Assembly: GCA_003354005.1 (NCBI GenBank)
Contig: PIWD01000005.1
Span: forward strand, 1 to 54,199
DNA length: 54,199 bases
Source: Gammaproteobacteria bacterium
Lineage (GTDB): Bacteria > Pseudomonadota > Gammaproteobacteria > PIWD01
Reading direction: 5' to 3'
Shown here: piece after piece, positions 37,360 to 50,120 of the stretch
Position numbering within the stretch: the stretch's first letter is position 1
How the letters are laid out: each line of letters starts with the position of its first letter
Made by a program: the position numbers and the translations under genes
The notes under the pieces: model-generated
What the model was told of the DNA's origin: nothing
Database searches by the model: none
Seen by the model: only the letters and a program-made list of their open reading frames with translations

Positions 37360-37387
37360 ATTATAGAGCATCCTTACTAAATGTACC
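37360..37387 (-). promoter_or_regulatory. Likely promoter of the S10 cluster
   Basis: A consensus TATAAT (37365-37360 on the minus strand) has GGTACA (37387-37382) 16 bp upstream, matching the last three bases of a -35. It lies in the 70-bp fusA-rpsJ gap, giving a leader of only about 20-25 nt. Confidence 0.5.
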
Positions 37388-37405
37388 AGTTTAATCTAGA
37401 TAAAA

Positions 37406-39508
37406 TTACCTACGCTCACGCTCATCAATAATCTTCTCAACAACATTTGCTGGCACTTCACTGTACTTTGCAAATTCCATACTGTAAACGGCACGCCCCT
37501 GGCTGGCCGAACGCAAATCTGTCGCATAACCAAACATTTCTGAAAGAGGTATTTCAACCTTGATCAGTTTCCCCATAACCTCTTCTTCCATGCTCTGAAT
37601 AATACCACGTCTACGATTCACATCACCAACAATATCACCCATGTATTCTTCAGGTGTAGTAATCTCAACTTTCATGATCGGCTCAAGCAAAACTGGATTC
37701 GCTTTCCTAGCACCATCCCTAAATGCACTAGAACCCGCAATCTTAAAAGCTATCTCACTGGAATCAACATCATGAAAGGAACCATCATATAAAGTTACTT
37801 TACAATCCACAACTGGGTATCCAACCAGTACACCATTTTCCATCTGCTCACGAATACCCTTATCAACCGCTGGGATATATTCTTTAGGGATAACACCACC
37901 AACAATAGCATTCACAAATTTATAACCACTGCCAACTTCCCCAGGCTCAATGCGTATCCACACATGACCATACTGACCACGCCCACCCGTTTGACGAATA
38001 AACTTTGATTCTTGTTCAACGGAACTACGAATTGTCTCACGATACGATACCTGTGGCTTTCCAACATCAGAAACAACGTCAAACTCCTCTCGCATACGCT
38101 CAACAATAACCTCTAAATGTAGTTCACCCATACCAGCAATAATTGTCTGCCCAGATTCTTTATCTGTCCACATTCTAAATGAAGGATCTTCTCGTGCAAG
38201 ACGACCCAAAGCAATCGACATTTTTTCTTGATCCGCCTTGGTTCTTGGCTCAATAGCAACCGAGATAACAGGCTCAGGAAATACGATATGCTCTAAAATA
38301 ATAATATCTTTAGGATGTGATAAGGTATCACCCGTTTTGACCGTCTTTAAGCCAACAACTGCAACAATATCACCAGCATACACTGCCTCAACTTCCTCAC
38401 GCTTGTCAGCATGCATCTGCACTAAACGACCAATACGCTCTTTACGATTGGCTGTTGCATTGTAAACCTGGCTTCCAGCCTCTAATACTCCCGAATAAAC
38501 ACGCACATACGCTAATGTACCAACGTAAGGATCATTGGCAATCTTAAAAACAAGGGCAGAGAAAGGTTCTTCATCGTTCATTTTACGCCTGACAACATTT
38601 TCTCCTTCATCAGTTCCCTCAACCCAACCAATATCCTTAGGCGAAGGCAAGTAATCAATGACGCCATCCAATAATGCTTGCACCCCTTTATTTTTAAAGG
38701 CAGAACCACAAAAAACAGGAACAATTTCATTACGTAATGTACGCTGCCGTATACCAAAACGAATTTCCTCTGGTGAAAGCTCCCCCTCTTCAAGATACTT
38801 CTCCATTAATGCTTCGGATGACTCAGCAGCTGTTTCAAGTAAGGTTTCACGCATCACCTCACACTGCCCCAACAAATCTTCAGGAATATCACCTAAGGTA
38901 TAAGTCATTCCTTGATCTTCTTCGCTCCAATGAATCGCCTTCATAAGAAGCAAATCAATCACACCTTTGAAATGCTCTTCAGCACCCATCGACATTTGCA
39001 TCGCAATAGGATTTGCTCTTAACCGCTCCCGAATATGGGCAATAACACGCAAGAAATCAGCACCTGAACGATCCATCTTGTTGACAAAAGCAATCCGAGG
39101 CACCTTATATTTGTTGGCTTGTCGCCATACAGTCTCAGACTGTGGCTCAACACCAGAAACGGCACAAAAAACAGCAACAACCCCATCTAAAACACGCAAG
39201 GAACGCTCAACCTCAATTGTAAAGTCAACATGTCCTGGCGTATCAAGTATATTAACGCGGTGCTGGGCATACTGTTTGCTCATCCCCTGCCAATAACACT
39301 TGGTTGCCGCTGAAGTAATTGTTATGCCTCGCTCTTTCTCTTGCTTCATCCAATCCATAGTGGCTGTGCCTTCATGCACTTCCCCTATCTTATAGGAGAT
39401 TCCTGTATAAAATAGGATGCGCTCAGTCGTAGTTGTTTTACCAGCATCGATATGCGCTATAATTCCTATATTACGATAGTTTTCTATCGATGTTTCACGT
39501 GTTGACAT
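37406..39508 (-). CDS. fusA: Elongation factor G
   Basis: EF-G is the GTPase that drives translocation. The 700-residue protein has the G1 loop [16 protein letters not shown]2 region [10 protein letters not shown]3 DTPGHVDFT and G4 [10 protein letters not shown], and domains II-V through the conserved C-terminal [15 protein letters not shown]. It follows rpsG in the str cluster; no tuf gene follows it. Confidence 0.98.
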   Translation of the reverse strand: MSTRETSIENYRNIGIIAHIDAGKTTTTERILFYTGISYKIGEVHEGTATMDWMKQEKERGITITSAATKCYWQGMSKQYAQHRVNILDTPGHVDFTIEVERSLRVLDGVVAVFCAVSGVEPQSETVWRQANKYKVPRIAFVNKMDRSGADFLRVIAHIRERLRANPIAMQMSMGAEEHFKGVIDLLLMKAIHWSEEDQGMTYTLGDIPEDLLGQCEVMRETLLETAAESSEALMEKYLEEGELSPEEIRFGIRQRTLRNEIVPVFCGSAFKNKGVQALLDGVIDYLPSPKDIGWVEGTDEGENVVRRKMNDEEPFSALVFKIANDPYVGTLAYVRVYSGVLEAGSQVYNATANRKERIGRLVQMHADKREEVEAVYAGDIVAVVGLKTVKTGDTLSHPKDIIILEHIVFPEPVISVAIEPRTKADQEKMSIALGRLAREDPSFRMWTDKESGQTIIAGMGELHLEVIVERMREEFDVVSDVGKPQVSYRETIRSSVEQESKFIRQTGGRGQYGHVWIRIEPGEVGSGYKFVNAIVGGVIPKEYIPAVDKGIREQMENGVLVGYPVVDCKVTLYDGSFHDVDSSEIAFKIAGSSAFRDGARKANPVLLEPIMKVEITTPEEYMGDIVGDVNRRRGIIQSMEEEVMGKLIKVEIPLSEMFGYATDLRSASQGRAVYSMEFAKYSEVPANVVEKIIDERERR

Positions 39509-39536
39509 ATTTTAGTTCACTCATTGATCACTGATA

Positions 39537-40052
39537 CTATCGATAATGCGCAAATGCTTGATTTGCTTTTGCCATTTTATGCATATCAATACGTCTTTTA
39601 ACTGCTCCACCTGTTTCATTTAGAGCATCCATAATTTCATCAGCTAACTTCAAAAACATCGCTCTTTTTGAACGCTTCTTTGCACAATCAATCAGCCAGC
39701 GCATCGCCAAGGTAACACGTCGACTAGACGAAAGATCAACTGGAACTTGATAGGTTGCACCACCAATTCGTCTTGATTTGACTTCAGAGGTCGGTTTAAT
39801 CGATTCGAGTGCTTTGTTAAAGAGTTCTAAAACTTTCTCTCGCGCTTCCTTGCTATTATAAATAGTCTTCTCAGGCAATCTATCTGTTACAATACGGCTA
39901 TGAACAAGATCAAGCGCCCGATATACAATCTTCTCAGCCACAGCTTTTTTACCATCACACATTAGATGATTAATAAAACTCGCTAACAAAACATCCTCAA
40001 ACAAAGGATCTGGCAAGATATCCCGTTTAACTGCTGGCCCTCTTCTTGACAT
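39537..40052 (-). CDS. rpsG: Small subunit ribosomal protein uS7, with an internal insertion
   Basis: S7 organises the 30S head and the E site. The 171-residue protein has ILPDPLFEDVLLASFIN, the beta-hairpin SRRIGGATYQVPV and the end ANQAFAHYR. Compared with Escherichia coli S7, about 16 extra residues (about 51-72, VTDRLPEKTIYNSKEAREK) lie between the helices before ALESIKPT. I recall Legionella S7 being expanded at the same place. Confidence 0.97.
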   Translation of the reverse strand: MSRRGPAVKRDILPDPLFEDVLLASFINHLMCDGKKAVAEKIVYRALDLVHSRIVTDRLPEKTIYNSKEAREKVLELFNKALESIKPTSEVKSRRIGGATYQVPVDLSSSRRVTLAMRWLIDCAKKRSKRAMFLKLADEIMDALNETGGAVKRRIDMHKMAKANQAFAHYR

Positions 40053-40058
40053 AAATTT

Positions 40059-40442
40059 TTACCCTTTCTTTTTACCTTTTGAACGCTTTGCACCATACTT
40101 AGATCGCCCCTGTCGTCTATCATCTACACCCGAGGTATCAAGCTTCCCGCGCACAATATGATAATGTACTCCAGGCAGATCTTTCACACGTCCACCACGC
40201 ACTAAAACAAGCGAATGCTCTTGCAAATTATGACCCTCACCACCAATATAAGCTGTGATTCTCACACCATTCGGCAAACGAACAACAGCAACTTTACGCA
40301 AAGCTGAATTTGGCTTTCTTGGAGTCACTGTTTTTACCTGCATGCAAACACCACGCCTTTGTGGATAGCCCGACAAGGCCTGGCCTTGCGATTTTACTGG
40401 CTTGCTTTTTCTTCCAATACGAATAACTTGGTTACTACGCAT
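40059..40442 (-). CDS. rpsL: Small subunit ribosomal protein uS12, with Arg at the streptomycin position
   Basis: S12 controls decoding accuracy at the A site. The 127-residue protein has the N-terminal extension, CPQ-like motif YPQRRGVC, and the loops [11 protein letters not shown] and [13 protein letters not shown]. Arg42 (codon AGA, 40319-40317) stands where most bacteria have Lys (K42/K43, as in TPKKPNSA), a substitution known to give streptomycin resistance. The second accuracy loop keeps its lysine and aspartate. A promoter lies in the rpoC-rpsL gap. Confidence 0.97.
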   Translation of the reverse strand: MRSNQVIRIGRKSKPVKSQGQALSGYPQRRGVCMQVKTVTPRKPNSALRKVAVVRLPNGVRITAYIGGEGHNLQEHSLVLVRGGRVKDLPGVHYHIVRGKLDTSGVDDRRQGRSKYGAKRSKGKKKG

Positions 40443-40481
40443 ACTTCAATTTCACCTTCAATAAATAAGGACGAGTCACAG

Positions 40482-40510
40482 AGTCTACAGAATCTCACTT
40501 CCAAATGCAA
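40482..40510 (-). promoter_or_regulatory. Likely promoter of the str cluster
   Basis: TTGCAT (40510-40505), a 17-bp spacer and TAGACT (40487-40482) on the minus strand, about 40 bp before the rpsL start and after the rpoC stop. Confidence 0.5.
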
Positions 40511-40540
40511 GCCCATAAACGACGATATTATAATTCATCA

Positions 40541-43500
40541 CTATCCCCCCCCTTCCGTAGAAGCCTCGCCAGAGTCATCACGTAAAGCAAGACCTAATGC
40601 CTTTTCAACTTCCTCTGCCGTTACTTGGTCAGAACTATCACCTGCTATGACCTCTCTCTCACCTGTCTGCTGACGTTGCTTATGGTAAATATAACCCGTG
40701 CCAGCCGGAATCAAACGACCTAATGCAACGTTCTCCTTTAAACCACGTAAATAATCAACCTTGCCATTAATAGAAGCTTCTGTCAGAACACGCGTAGTCT
40801 CCTGGAAAGAAGCTGCCGATATAAAAGAATCTGTTGATAAGGAAGCCTTGGTGATGCCAAGCAAAATATCTTCAAATTCAGCAGGCTCCTGACTATTTTT
40901 TAATATCTCTTCATTAGCACTCAAAACTTTTGCTCTATCAAGCTTCTCTCCCCTTAAAAATGTCGCATCACCTGGCTGGATAATTTTTACTTTACGTAGC
41001 ATTTGACGAATGATAACTTCTATATGTTTGTCATTAATATTGACACCCTGCAATCGATAAACATCCTGCACTTCTTTAGAAATAAATTCTGCCAAAGCAT
41101 TTACACCGAGTAGACGTAGTATATCATGCGGATCAAGTGGGCCATCAAAAATAACCTCTCCCTTCTCAACCTGAGCACCCTCAAAAATATTAAGATGACG
41201 CCATTTATGCACAAGCATTTCATGCGTCTCATTCTCTGATCCCGATAATATCAATCGTCTCTTGTCTTTTGTTTCTTTACCAAAACTGACAATACCCGAA
41301 ATTTCAGCCATGATAGCAGCATCTTTCGGCTTACGCGCTTCAAATAGATCGGCAACCCGTGGCAATCCACCTGTAATATCACGTGTTTTCCCTACTTCTT
41401 GGGAAATTCTAGCAACCACATCACCAACTTTTACCTCTGCTCCATCTTCTAATTGAACAATTGCACCATCAGGTAAAAAATAATGTGCTGGCAACTTCGT
41501 TCCAAATAAACAAACATCCTCCCCTGCTTCATCAACCAGTTTAATAGCTGGCTTCAGATCTTTTGCACTACCACGCTTTTTAGCAAAATTTTTGATAACA
41601 ATACTGCTTAAACCTGTTAATTCATCTGTCTGGAGCACCATTGTAACCCCTTCAACAAAATCAACAAACTTCACAAAACCTGGCACTTCCGTAATAATCG
41701 GATGCGTGTGTGGATCCCATTGCGCAATAACTTGACCTATTTTAACTGATCCTCCATTTTTCACCAGTAGAGAAGCACCGTAAGGAATTTTGTAACATTC
41801 GCATTCCTGATTATGCTGGTTGAAAACAGCTATTTTACCCGAACGAGAAATAGATACCATTTTACCTTCATTGTTTTCAATTACTTTAACGTTATTTAAA
41901 CGTATTGTTCCATTGCTCTTAACTTGAATCTCATTAACAGCTATCGCACGTGACGCAGCACCACCAAAATGGAAGGTGCGCATGGTAAGCTGTGTCCCAG
42001 GCTCACCTATTGATTGAGCCGCAATAATACCAACTGCCTCTCCCTCATTGACTAAATGACCTCGTCCTAAATCACGCCCATAACACTTCGCACAAATACC
42101 AAAAGGCATTTCACAGGTAATCGGTGAGCGCACTTTAACAGATTCAATGCCTTGACTTGCAATGAAGTCAACGAGCTTCTCATCCAACAAAACACCCGCC
42201 TCTAGCAATACCTCTTGTGTCGCAATCTCCTTTATATCTTCAGCAATGACACGACCCAAAATACGCTCCTCTAATCTTTCAACGATATCACCACCCTCAA
42301 TACAAGCTTTCACCCATATACCATCAAGTGTACCGCAATCCTTACCCCTAATGACTAGATCTTGAGCAATATCTACCAAACGGCGTGTTAAATAACCCGA
42401 ATTTGCCGTTTTTAATGCGGTATCAGCTAATCCTTTTCGCGCACCATGTGTTGAAATAAAATATTCTAATACGTTTAAGCCTTCACGGAAATTATGTATA
42501 ATCGGGTTCTCAATGATACTGCCGTCTGGTTTTGCCATTAAGCCTCTCATACCAGATAATTGACGACTTTGAGCCCACGAACCCCTTGAACCCGAATCAA
42601 TCATCATGTAAACAGAATTAAATGAAGCACGAGTAACTGATTTGCCTTCTGAATCAATCGCCACTTCAACCGATAATTCATCCATCAATTCATTAGTCAC
42701 TAGATCATTTGCATTCACCCAAGTATCAATCACCTTGTTATATCGCTCCCCTGGGGTCAATAGACCTGAGGAACATTGTTGTGCAATCTCTTTAACAGAT
42801 TTTTTCGCTTTATCAATAATTGCTTTCTTACCATCAGGTATCTTAAAATCATCAATACAGATAGATATACCCGAACGTGTCGCATAATGAAATCCTGTGT
42901 ACATCAATTGGTCTGCCAAAACAACTGTCTTCTTCAGTCCTAATTGACAATAAGCTTGATTTAATAATGCAGAAATCATTTTTTTGCTCATATTACAATT
43001 AATTACTGAAAAATCTATGCCTTCTGGTACAACTTGCCACAAAATTGCACGCCCAACCGTAGTATCAACTAATTTTATGCTAACCTCTTTTTCACCACCC
43101 TCATTATATGAAACTTCCCGAATACGTACCTGTACTTTAGCATGTAACGCAACAACTTGATTGTGATAAGCTCGTAGCACTTCATCACAATCAACAAAAC
43201 GCATGCCTTCACCTTTAGCACCTATTTTTTCTCTGGTCATGTAGTAAAGACCCAGAACGATATCCTGCGAAGGCGCAATAATAGGCTCACCATTAGCAGG
43301 TGAAAGAATATTATTTGTTGACATCATTAAAATACGTGCTTCCAACTGTGCTTCCACTGTTAATGGAACGTGCACAGCCATTTGATCACCGTCAAAGTCT
43401 GCATTGTAAGCAGTACAAACCAATGGATGCAGTTGTATCGCCTTACCTTCAATCAAGATTGGTTCAAAAGCTTGAATCCCTAAGCGATGCAACGTCGGTG

Positions 43501-44806
43501 CACGATTTAATAATATAGGATGCTCGTGAATCACTTCTTCTAGAATATCCCAAACTTCAGATACCTCACTCTCAACCATACGCTTAGCTGCTTTAATCGT
43601 AGTCGCTAGACCATAAATTTGCAATCGACTAAAAATAAAAGGCTTAAATAACTCTAATGCCATCTTCTTAGGCAAGCCACACTGATGCAATCGTAAGCTT
43701 GAACCCACAACAATCACTGAACGACCTGAATAGTCAACTCGCTTCCCTAACAAATTTTGACGAAAACGACCTTGCTTACCTTTAATCATATCACTCAAGG
43801 ACTTCAACACACGCTGCTTACTACCACCACTTGAACGACCCGTTTTACCCGAATTATCAATTAACGCATCGACAGACTCTTGCAACATACGCTTTTCATT
43901 ACGAATAATAATGTCAGGTGCATCAATTTCTTGTAGCTTTTTTAAACGATTATTCCGGTTTATTACCCTTCGATAAAGATCGTTCAAGTCAGAAGTCGCA
44001 AAACGCCCACCATCAAGTGGTACCAACGGTCTTAAATCAGGTGGCAAAACAGGTAAGGTTGTTAATATCATCCATTCGGGATGATCGCCTGATTTATGAA
44101 ATGCTTCTAATACCTTTAGACGTTTCACTAATTTGCTGTATCGAATCTCAGAACCTATTTCTTTCAATTCTTCCTTAATTTGAGTAATTTCACTTTCTAG
44201 ATCAACATCTTCCAATAGTTTTCGGATGCCTTCAGCACCCATTTTTGCCTCAAATTCATCACCATACTTTTCAAGACACTCCACATACGCATTCTCAGAC
44301 AACAATTGACCCTTCTCTAAGTCAGTCATGCCTGGCTCAATCACAATATAAGACTCAAAATAAAGTACACGTTCTAAATCACGCAATGAAACATCTAATA
44401 ATAGGCCGATACGTGAAGGTAGTGAACGTAAATACCAAATATGTGCAACAGGCGACGCTAACTCAATATGCCCCATACGCTCACGACGCACCCGAGCACT
44501 AGTCACCTCAACCTGACATTTAGGACAAATAACACCTCGATTCTTCAGACGTTTATATTTGCCACACATGCACTCATTGTCTTTTATAGGGCCAAAAATT
44601 TTAGCACAAAATAGCCCATCTCGTTCAGGCTTTGAAGTACGGTAATTTAAAGTCTCAGATTTCTTGACTTCACCAAAAGAACATTCACGAATCTTGTTCG
44701 GTGAAGCAATACCAATATTAACCTCAGTAATATCATCTAAAGACCTCTTACCATCAAAGCTTTTAATGAGGTCAGAAAATGCTACTGTTTGCCCTGTACT
44801 GGCCAT
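40541..44806 (-). CDS. rpoC: RNA polymerase beta' subunit
   Basis: Beta' carries the catalytic magnesium of RNA polymerase. The 1421-residue protein has the N-terminal zinc site (CMCG...CPKC), the clamp, the active-site loop [12 protein letters not shown], the bridge helix and trigger loop ([19 protein letters not shown]), and the second zinc site (CGT, then [11 protein letters not shown]). The C-terminal stretch after the omega-binding region is rich in Glu, Gly and Ser. It follows rpoB by 53 bp. Confidence 0.98.
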   Translation of the reverse strand: MASTGQTVAFSDLIKSFDGKRSLDDITEVNIGIASPNKIRECSFGEVKKSETLNYRTSKPERDGLFCAKIFGPIKDNECMCGKYKRLKNRGVICPKCQVEVTSARVRRERMGHIELASPVAHIWYLRSLPSRIGLLLDVSLRDLERVLYFESYIVIEPGMTDLEKGQLLSENAYVECLEKYGDEFEAKMGAEGIRKLLEDVDLESEITQIKEELKEIGSEIRYSKLVKRLKVLEAFHKSGDHPEWMILTTLPVLPPDLRPLVPLDGGRFATSDLNDLYRRVINRNNRLKKLQEIDAPDIIIRNEKRMLQESVDALIDNSGKTGRSSGGSKQRVLKSLSDMIKGKQGRFRQNLLGKRVDYSGRSVIVVGSSLRLHQCGLPKKMALELFKPFIFSRLQIYGLATTIKAAKRMVESEVSEVWDILEEVIHEHPILLNRAPTLHRLGIQAFEPILIEGKAIQLHPLVCTAYNADFDGDQMAVHVPLTVEAQLEARILMMSTNNILSPANGEPIIAPSQDIVLGLYYMTREKIGAKGEGMRFVDCDEVLRAYHNQVVALHAKVQVRIREVSYNEGGEKEVSIKLVDTTVGRAILWQVVPEGIDFSVINCNMSKKMISALLNQAYCQLGLKKTVVLADQLMYTGFHYATRSGISICIDDFKIPDGKKAIIDKAKKSVKEIAQQCSSGLLTPGERYNKVIDTWVNANDLVTNELMDELSVEVAIDSEGKSVTRASFNSVYMMIDSGSRGSWAQSRQLSGMRGLMAKPDGSIIENPIIHNFREGLNVLEYFISTHGARKGLADTALKTANSGYLTRRLVDIAQDLVIRGKDCGTLDGIWVKACIEGGDIVERLEERILGRVIAEDIKEIATQEVLLEAGVLLDEKLVDFIASQGIESVKVRSPITCEMPFGICAKCYGRDLGRGHLVNEGEAVGIIAAQSIGEPGTQLTMRTFHFGGAASRAIAVNEIQVKSNGTIRLNNVKVIENNEGKMVSISRSGKIAVFNQHNQECECYKIPYGASLLVKNGGSVKIGQVIAQWDPHTHPIITEVPGFVKFVDFVEGVTMVLQTDELTGLSSIVIKNFAKKRGSAKDLKPAIKLVDEAGEDVCLFGTKLPAHYFLPDGAIVQLEDGAEVKVGDVVARISQEVGKTRDITGGLPRVADLFEARKPKDAAIMAEISGIVSFGKETKDKRRLILSGSENETHEMLVHKWRHLNIFEGAQVEKGEVIFDGPLDPHDILRLLGVNALAEFISKEVQDVYRLQGVNINDKHIEVIIRQMLRKVKIIQPGDATFLRGEKLDRAKVLSANEEILKNSQEPAEFEDILLGITKASLSTDSFISAASFQETTRVLTEASINGKVDYLRGLKENVALGRLIPAGTGYIYHKQRQQTGEREVIAGDSSDQVTAEEVEKALGLALRDDSGEASTEGGG

Positions 44807-44859
44807 AAATTTATCCTCTTAAAATAATGATAGTGATGTATTTTTCACAATGAAATTCC

Positions 44860-47800
44860 TTAGTCTATATACGCTACTTCCATTCTAATAGCCAACGATA
44901 ACATTTCTTTTAATAAAACATTAAATGCCTCAGGAATATTCGGATTCATAACATGCTTGCCATCAACGATACTTTTATACATATTTGTTCGACCAACTAC
45001 ATCATCAGATTTAACAGTTAATATTTCCTGTAAGGTATAGGCTGCGCCATATGCCTCCAGAGCCCAGACCTCCATCTCCCCAAAACGTTGACCACCAAAT
45101 TGTGCTTTTCCTCCTAAAGGCTGCTGGGTCACTAAACTATAAGAACCCGTGGAACGCGCATGCATTTTATCATCAACAAGGTGATTTAATTTAAGAATAT
45201 ACATGTATCCGATTGTAATAGGACGATCAAAACGCTCACCAGTTAATCCATCATATAAGTAAGCTTGTCCAGTTTCTGGCAAATCTGCCAATTTAAGTAA
45301 CTCTTTAATATTCTCCTCACTCACACCATCAAATACCGGTGATGCAATCGGCACACCACGTCGTAAATTTTCGGCCAATTCAAGACATTCTTCATCGGTA
45401 AATTGCTTTAAGTCAATCCCTTCTTTTGAACCCGTTTTATAAATTTTATCTAATAAGAACCGTATTTCACTGACTTCTCTTTTTTGTTCAATTAAATGAT
45501 CTATCTTTTTACCCAATCCTTTGACCGCCCAACCAAGATGAATTTCAAGAATCTGACCAATATTCATACGTGACGGTACACTAAGCGGATTTAAAACGAG
45601 ATCAACAGGTGTCCCATCCTCTTGGTACGGCATGTCTTCTTCTGGTATAACAACCGAAATAACACCTTTGTTCCCATGACGACCCGCTAATTTATCACCT
45701 GGCTGAATACGACGTTTGACAGCTAAAGATACTTTTACAACTTTAATAATACCAGGTGACAACTCATCGCTTTGTTGAATAACTTTAGTCTTTTCCTCTA
45801 ATTGATCTTTATAATTTGCTTCTATCTTTTTTAGATCAAGAAGATATTTTTGAAATGCCTTCTTCCCGTTCTGATCAGCTAATACAATTTTTTCCCACTT
45901 TTTAGGTGTTATTTTTTCTAAATATGACCCTGTTATGCACGTATCCGCCTCTAAATCTGGTGCACTTTTAATATTCAACCCAATAAGAAATTCCTTCATC
46001 AAGTTATAAACAGACTCTTTACGAATACGTTCCTCATCATATAAGTTTTTACGTACTTTCTCTAAAGCAACCTCTTTAATGGCCTTAGTACGTTCATCAT
46101 CCTGCCCAACACCTTCTCGATTAAAAATCTGTACATCAATAACTGTCCCAGTCACACCAAGCGGAACCCTTAGTGACGTATCTTTAACATCAGACGCCTT
46201 TTCACCAAAAATAGCATGCAATAACTTTTCCTCTGGCGATAAACGTACTTCACTCTTAGGAGTTACTTTTCCAACTAAAATATCATTCGATTTAACCTCC
46301 GCCCCAACGTAAATAATACCAGAATCATCGAGCTTAGATAAAGCACTCTCACCCACACTCGAAATATCAACCGTAATTTCCTCTGACCCTAATTTAGTAT
46401 CGCGTGCAACACAAGACAGCTCCTGAATATGAATTGAAGTTAATACATCATCAGAAACAAGACGCTCCGAAATTAAAATTGAATCCTCAAAATTAAAACC
46501 ACGACAAGACATAAATGCAACTAACAAATTTTTCCCCAAAGCTAGCTCGCCGAGATCAATCGAAGAACCATCAGCCAATATATCCCCTACTAAAACCTTG
46601 TCACCTTGCTTAACAATCGGTTTCTGATTAATACAAGTATTCTGATTGGAACGTGCATATTTAATTAAATCATAAATGTCAACCGCTCCTTCCTGTTCTC
46701 CTTCCTGGTTAACACGAATAACAATACGCTCTGCGTCAATAAAATCAATAATACCCGAACGCTTCGCTATCACTACAGAACCCGAATCAATCGCAATAAT
46801 ACGCTCTAAGCCTGTTCCAACTAAAGGAGTCGTAGCACGCAAGGTAGGCACTGCCTGACGTTGCATATTTGCCCCCATCAAAGCACGATTCGCATCATCA
46901 TGCTCTATAAACGGAATAGTCGAAGTATTAATTGAAACAAACTGACGTGGTGATATATCGACATAATCAATTTTATCTACAGTGGCTACTGCAGCCTCAC
47001 CCCCGTAACGACAAGCAATCATATCACCTTGTAGTTTATTCAGATTATCACGTGGTACATTGGCTTGGGCGATATGATAAGAACCTTCTTCGATAGCTGA
47101 AATATAAACACACTCATCAGTTACCGTACCCTTAACAACCTTGAAGCAAGGAGTCTCTAAAAAACCATATTTATTGACACGCGCGTACAATGCCAAGGAA
47201 TTAATCAAACCAATATTAGGTCCCTCTGGACTTTCAATAGCACACAAACGACCGAAATGGGTCGGATGAATATCACGCACCTCAAATCCAGATCGCTCCC
47301 GTATCAATCCACCAGGTCCTAGTGCAGAAACCCTTCGAATATGCGTAAGTCTCGCTATTGGATTATTTTGATCCATAAATTGTGAAAGCTGACCTGAACC
47401 AAAAAACTCTTTGAGTATCGCCGTAATAGGCTTGCTATTCATTAAATCCTGTGGCATTAATGTTTCTGTGTCAACCAAATTTAATCGATCCTTTACAGAC
47501 CGCTCTACACGTGTCAGACCAATGCGAAATTGATTTTCCACCATTTCACCAACACTACGTACACGACGATTCGCTAAGCTATCAATATCATCTGATTCAT
47601 CAAGGCCATTACGAACATTTATAAGCAGCTTAATAACATCAACGATATCTTCTTTCGAAAGTACAGACATCCCCGTTAAATCTTTCCGGTTTAAGCGATA
47701 ATTAAATTTCATTCGCCCAACTTCAGACAAATCATAATGAGTCTCAGCAAAAAATAAATTCCGAAATAAATTTTCAGCACTATCTTTTGTTGGTGGCTCA

Positions 47801-48984
47801 CCTGGCCTCATAACACGGTAAATTTCTACTAATGCCTCAAATCGATTGCAAACTGAATCTAACCGTAAGGTATCTGAAATATAGGAACCGCTATCTAAAT
47901 CATTAATGTGAAGTGTGCGGAATTGCTTTACTTTTTTATTCAATAAAATATCAAGAACCTCTTGCGTAATTTCCTGATTCGTTTCAACAATCACTTCACC
48001 ACTTTCTTTATCAACAATTGGAGCCGCTATTACAGCACCAATCAAGTAAAATTCAGGTACTTCTAACAATTTAATGCCTGCTTTCTTAATTTTTTTGACA
48101 TGCACTCCTGTAATATGTCGCCCTTCTTTAACCAAAATTTGTTCATAAGAATCACAAATATCACAAGGTGCTACTTCTCCACGTAACCTTTCTGCCACCA
48201 AATCTAATGTAATTTTACCTTGCTTAACATTAAATGTATTTTGTTCGTAAAATAACTCCAGTATCTCTTCAGTTGAAAAATTTAAGGCACGCAAGATAAT
48301 TGTCGCTGGCAATTTACGTCGCCGATCAATCCGCATGAATAAACAGTCCTTAGTGTCAAATTCAAAATCAAGCCAAGCACCACGTGCTGGAATAACACGA
48401 GCTGAATATAATAATCTACCCAATATATGTGTTTTACCACTATCATGCTCAATAAATAAACTGGGAGAACGGTGCAACTGCAAAACAACAACACGATCTA
48501 TTCCATTAATGACAAAACTAGCTGCATCAGTCATTAAAGGCATTTCACCTAAATAAACTTTCTGCTCACGTATATCTTTAACTGTTCTTACGGAAGACTG
48601 TGCAGATTCTCTGTTGTAAATAACAAGACGTAACCGAACACGCAACGAAACTGAATAAGTTACACCGCGTCGCTTACACTCATTTACAGAAAAATTAGGC
48701 TTTCCCAAAGCATAACTTAAATATTCCAAATTAATATGTCCAGAAAAACTGGTAATAGGAAATTCACTGGATAAAACAGCATGCAAGCCTTGCTGTTTTA
48801 AATCCTTAACAGGTACTCCCATTTGAAGAAATTTTTCGTAAGATTCCTTTTGTACATCAAGCAAATAAGGCATATGAGAAAACTGCTCAATACCTTTTGT
48901 GAGATTTTTACGAACACGCTTCTTCTCGGCATACGAATACCCAGACTGATAGCGAAGCACTTCTACTGTATTTGACTGACTCAT
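44860..48984 (-). CDS. rpoB: RNA polymerase beta subunit
   Basis: Beta forms half of the polymerase cleft. The 1374-residue protein has the fork-loop/rifampicin region [14 protein letters not shown] followed by [11 protein letters not shown], the lysine-bearing [13 protein letters not shown] near the active site, and the C-terminal [20 protein letters not shown]. Unusual residues appear in the rifampicin region: S522A, E523R and K527I by Escherichia coli numbering. Q513, D516, H526, R529 and S531 are kept. Confidence 0.98.
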   Translation of the reverse strand: MSQSNTVEVLRYQSGYSYAEKKRVRKNLTKGIEQFSHMPYLLDVQKESYEKFLQMGVPVKDLKQQGLHAVLSSEFPITSFSGHINLEYLSYALGKPNFSVNECKRRGVTYSVSLRVRLRLVIYNRESAQSSVRTVKDIREQKVYLGEMPLMTDAASFVINGIDRVVVLQLHRSPSLFIEHDSGKTHILGRLLYSARVIPARGAWLDFEFDTKDCLFMRIDRRRKLPATIILRALNFSTEEILELFYEQNTFNVKQGKITLDLVAERLRGEVAPCDICDSYEQILVKEGRHITGVHVKKIKKAGIKLLEVPEFYLIGAVIAAPIVDKESGEVIVETNQEITQEVLDILLNKKVKQFRTLHINDLDSGSYISDTLRLDSVCNRFEALVEIYRVMRPGEPPTKDSAENLFRNLFFAETHYDLSEVGRMKFNYRLNRKDLTGMSVLSKEDIVDVIKLLINVRNGLDESDDIDSLANRRVRSVGEMVENQFRIGLTRVERSVKDRLNLVDTETLMPQDLMNSKPITAILKEFFGSGQLSQFMDQNNPIARLTHIRRVSALGPGGLIRERSGFEVRDIHPTHFGRLCAIESPEGPNIGLINSLALYARVNKYGFLETPCFKVVKGTVTDECVYISAIEEGSYHIAQANVPRDNLNKLQGDMIACRYGGEAAVATVDKIDYVDISPRQFVSINTSTIPFIEHDDANRALMGANMQRQAVPTLRATTPLVGTGLERIIAIDSGSVVIAKRSGIIDFIDAERIVIRVNQEGEQEGAVDIYDLIKYARSNQNTCINQKPIVKQGDKVLVGDILADGSSIDLGELALGKNLLVAFMSCRGFNFEDSILISERLVSDDVLTSIHIQELSCVARDTKLGSEEITVDISSVGESALSKLDDSGIIYVGAEVKSNDILVGKVTPKSEVRLSPEEKLLHAIFGEKASDVKDTSLRVPLGVTGTVIDVQIFNREGVGQDDERTKAIKEVALEKVRKNLYDEERIRKESVYNLMKEFLIGLNIKSAPDLEADTCITGSYLEKITPKKWEKIVLADQNGKKAFQKYLLDLKKIEANYKDQLEEKTKVIQQSDELSPGIIKVVKVSLAVKRRIQPGDKLAGRHGNKGVISVVIPEEDMPYQEDGTPVDLVLNPLSVPSRMNIGQILEIHLGWAVKGLGKKIDHLIEQKREVSEIRFLLDKIYKTGSKEGIDLKQFTDEECLELAENLRRGVPIASPVFDGVSEENIKELLKLADLPETGQAYLYDGLTGERFDRPITIGYMYILKLNHLVDDKMHARSTGSYSLVTQQPLGGKAQFGGQRFGEMEVWALEAYGAAYTLQEILTVKSDDVVGRTNMYKSIVDGKHVMNPNIPEAFNVLLKEMLSLAIRMEVAYID

Positions 48985-49058
48985 ATTTCCTCACTTTGAA
49001 GTAGAACGCATATACTTTCACATAAATTTCACGTTCCAATTAACCTAATCGACGACCT

Positions 49059-49457
49059 CTAAACCAGATCAACAGTCGCGCCAGCATCTTCCAATTGCTT
49101 CTTAAGTTTCTCTGCATCTTCTTTTGGCAAATCCTCTTTCACAAGCGATGGCTTATTTCCCGAAGCTTCAACCAAATTTTTTGCATCCTTTAAGGAAAGT
49201 TTTGTAACATCACGAACCACCTTAATTACATTGATTTTCTTTTCACCAAATGAAGTCAACATGACATTCCATGCTGTTTTCTCCTCAACAGCAGCCCCCT
49301 CAGCTTGCCCTGCCTGTGGTGCAGCAGAAGCAGCAGGCACTAACATCGCATCAGTCACACCGAACTTTTCTTTTATCGCGTCCACTAACTCAACAAACTC
49401 CACCATCTTCATCTCAGAAATCATTTGCACAATGTCATCTTTCTTTGTACTAGCCAT
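49059..49457 (-). CDS. rplL: Large subunit ribosomal protein bL12 (L7/L12)
   Basis: L7/L12 dimers form the mobile stalk that recruits translation GTPases. The 132-residue protein has an N-terminal dimerisation part, an Ala/Gln/Glu-rich hinge (about 42-60) and the C-domain with KKINVIKVVRDVTKLSLKDA and the end ATVDLV. It is about 10 residues longer than in Escherichia coli. Confidence 0.97.
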   Translation of the reverse strand: MASTKKDDIVQMISEMKMVEFVELVDAIKEKFGVTDAMLVPAASAAPQAGQAEGAAVEEKTAWNVMLTSFGEKKINVIKVVRDVTKLSLKDAKNLVEASGNKPSLVKEDLPKEDAEKLKKQLEDAGATVDLV

Positions 49458-49488
49458 CGTTTCTACCTCTTAAAAACTAATAAAATTA

Positions 49489-50016
49489 TTAATTATCACG
49501 CTTTTGCTCAATAATTTTTGAACATATACGCACAAACTGAATATAGACTGCCGACATCACTTTCACAGAACGAACAAAAGGTGACATCAGCGAAAGTACT
49601 AATGAAACTGATGCCTGTTCTTGTGTCGGCAAATCTGCTATTTGATTAAGTGCGCTTGCCTCTAACAACTGCCCTGCCACACTTAATCCCCTGATTTCCA
49701 ATATCTCATTGACTTTCATAAAGCTACGTAATAAACGTGCGGCAGCACCCATATCTTCTTTTGAAAAAGCAAGAAAAACTGGGCCAATCAAGACCTCACG
49801 TAAACAGCTAAATTCAGTTGCCTCTAACGCACGGGAAGCCAAATTATTACGCACAACTTGTATGTGCACATCAGCTTGGTATGCCTCTACACGTAGCTTA
49901 TCCATTTGCTTGACTGTCAAACCTCGGTATCCCACTGCTACAACAGAAGATGAGTGATTTGCTACATCAACAAGCTGTTTCACAATTCTCTTTTTATCCT
50001 GTAATCTCAACGTCAC
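49489..50016 (-). CDS. rplJ: Large subunit ribosomal protein uL10
   Basis: L10 anchors L12 dimers to the 50S stalk base. The 175-residue protein has LQDKKRIVKQLVDVA, YRGLTVKQMDKLR and VVRNNLASRALE. The start is GTG 50016, seven bases after AGGAG. A 104-bp leader separates it from rplA, where L10-L12 autoregulation acts in Escherichia coli. Confidence 0.96.
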   Translation of the reverse strand: MTLRLQDKKRIVKQLVDVANHSSSVVAVGYRGLTVKQMDKLRVEAYQADVHIQVVRNNLASRALEATEFSCLREVLIGPVFLAFSKEDMGAAARLLRSFMKVNEILEIRGLSVAGQLLEASALNQIADLPTQEQASVSLVLSLMSPFVRSVKVMSAVYIQFVRICSKIIEQKRDN

Positions 50017-50120
50017 AATTAATCTCCTGTAATGCCACTATGACACTTCTAAAAGAAGAAACGCCCCATGGTAGACTCTAAGCATACATGGCACATATAC
50101 ATCTTAAGTAAATAAACACC

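Noticed and set aside
49999-50110. Possible 17-codon leader peptide (MYMCHVCLESTMGRFFF) before rplJ
   Set aside because: It has no ribosome binding site, and short frames are expected by chance in 104 bp. The interval is better viewed as the L10-type leader.
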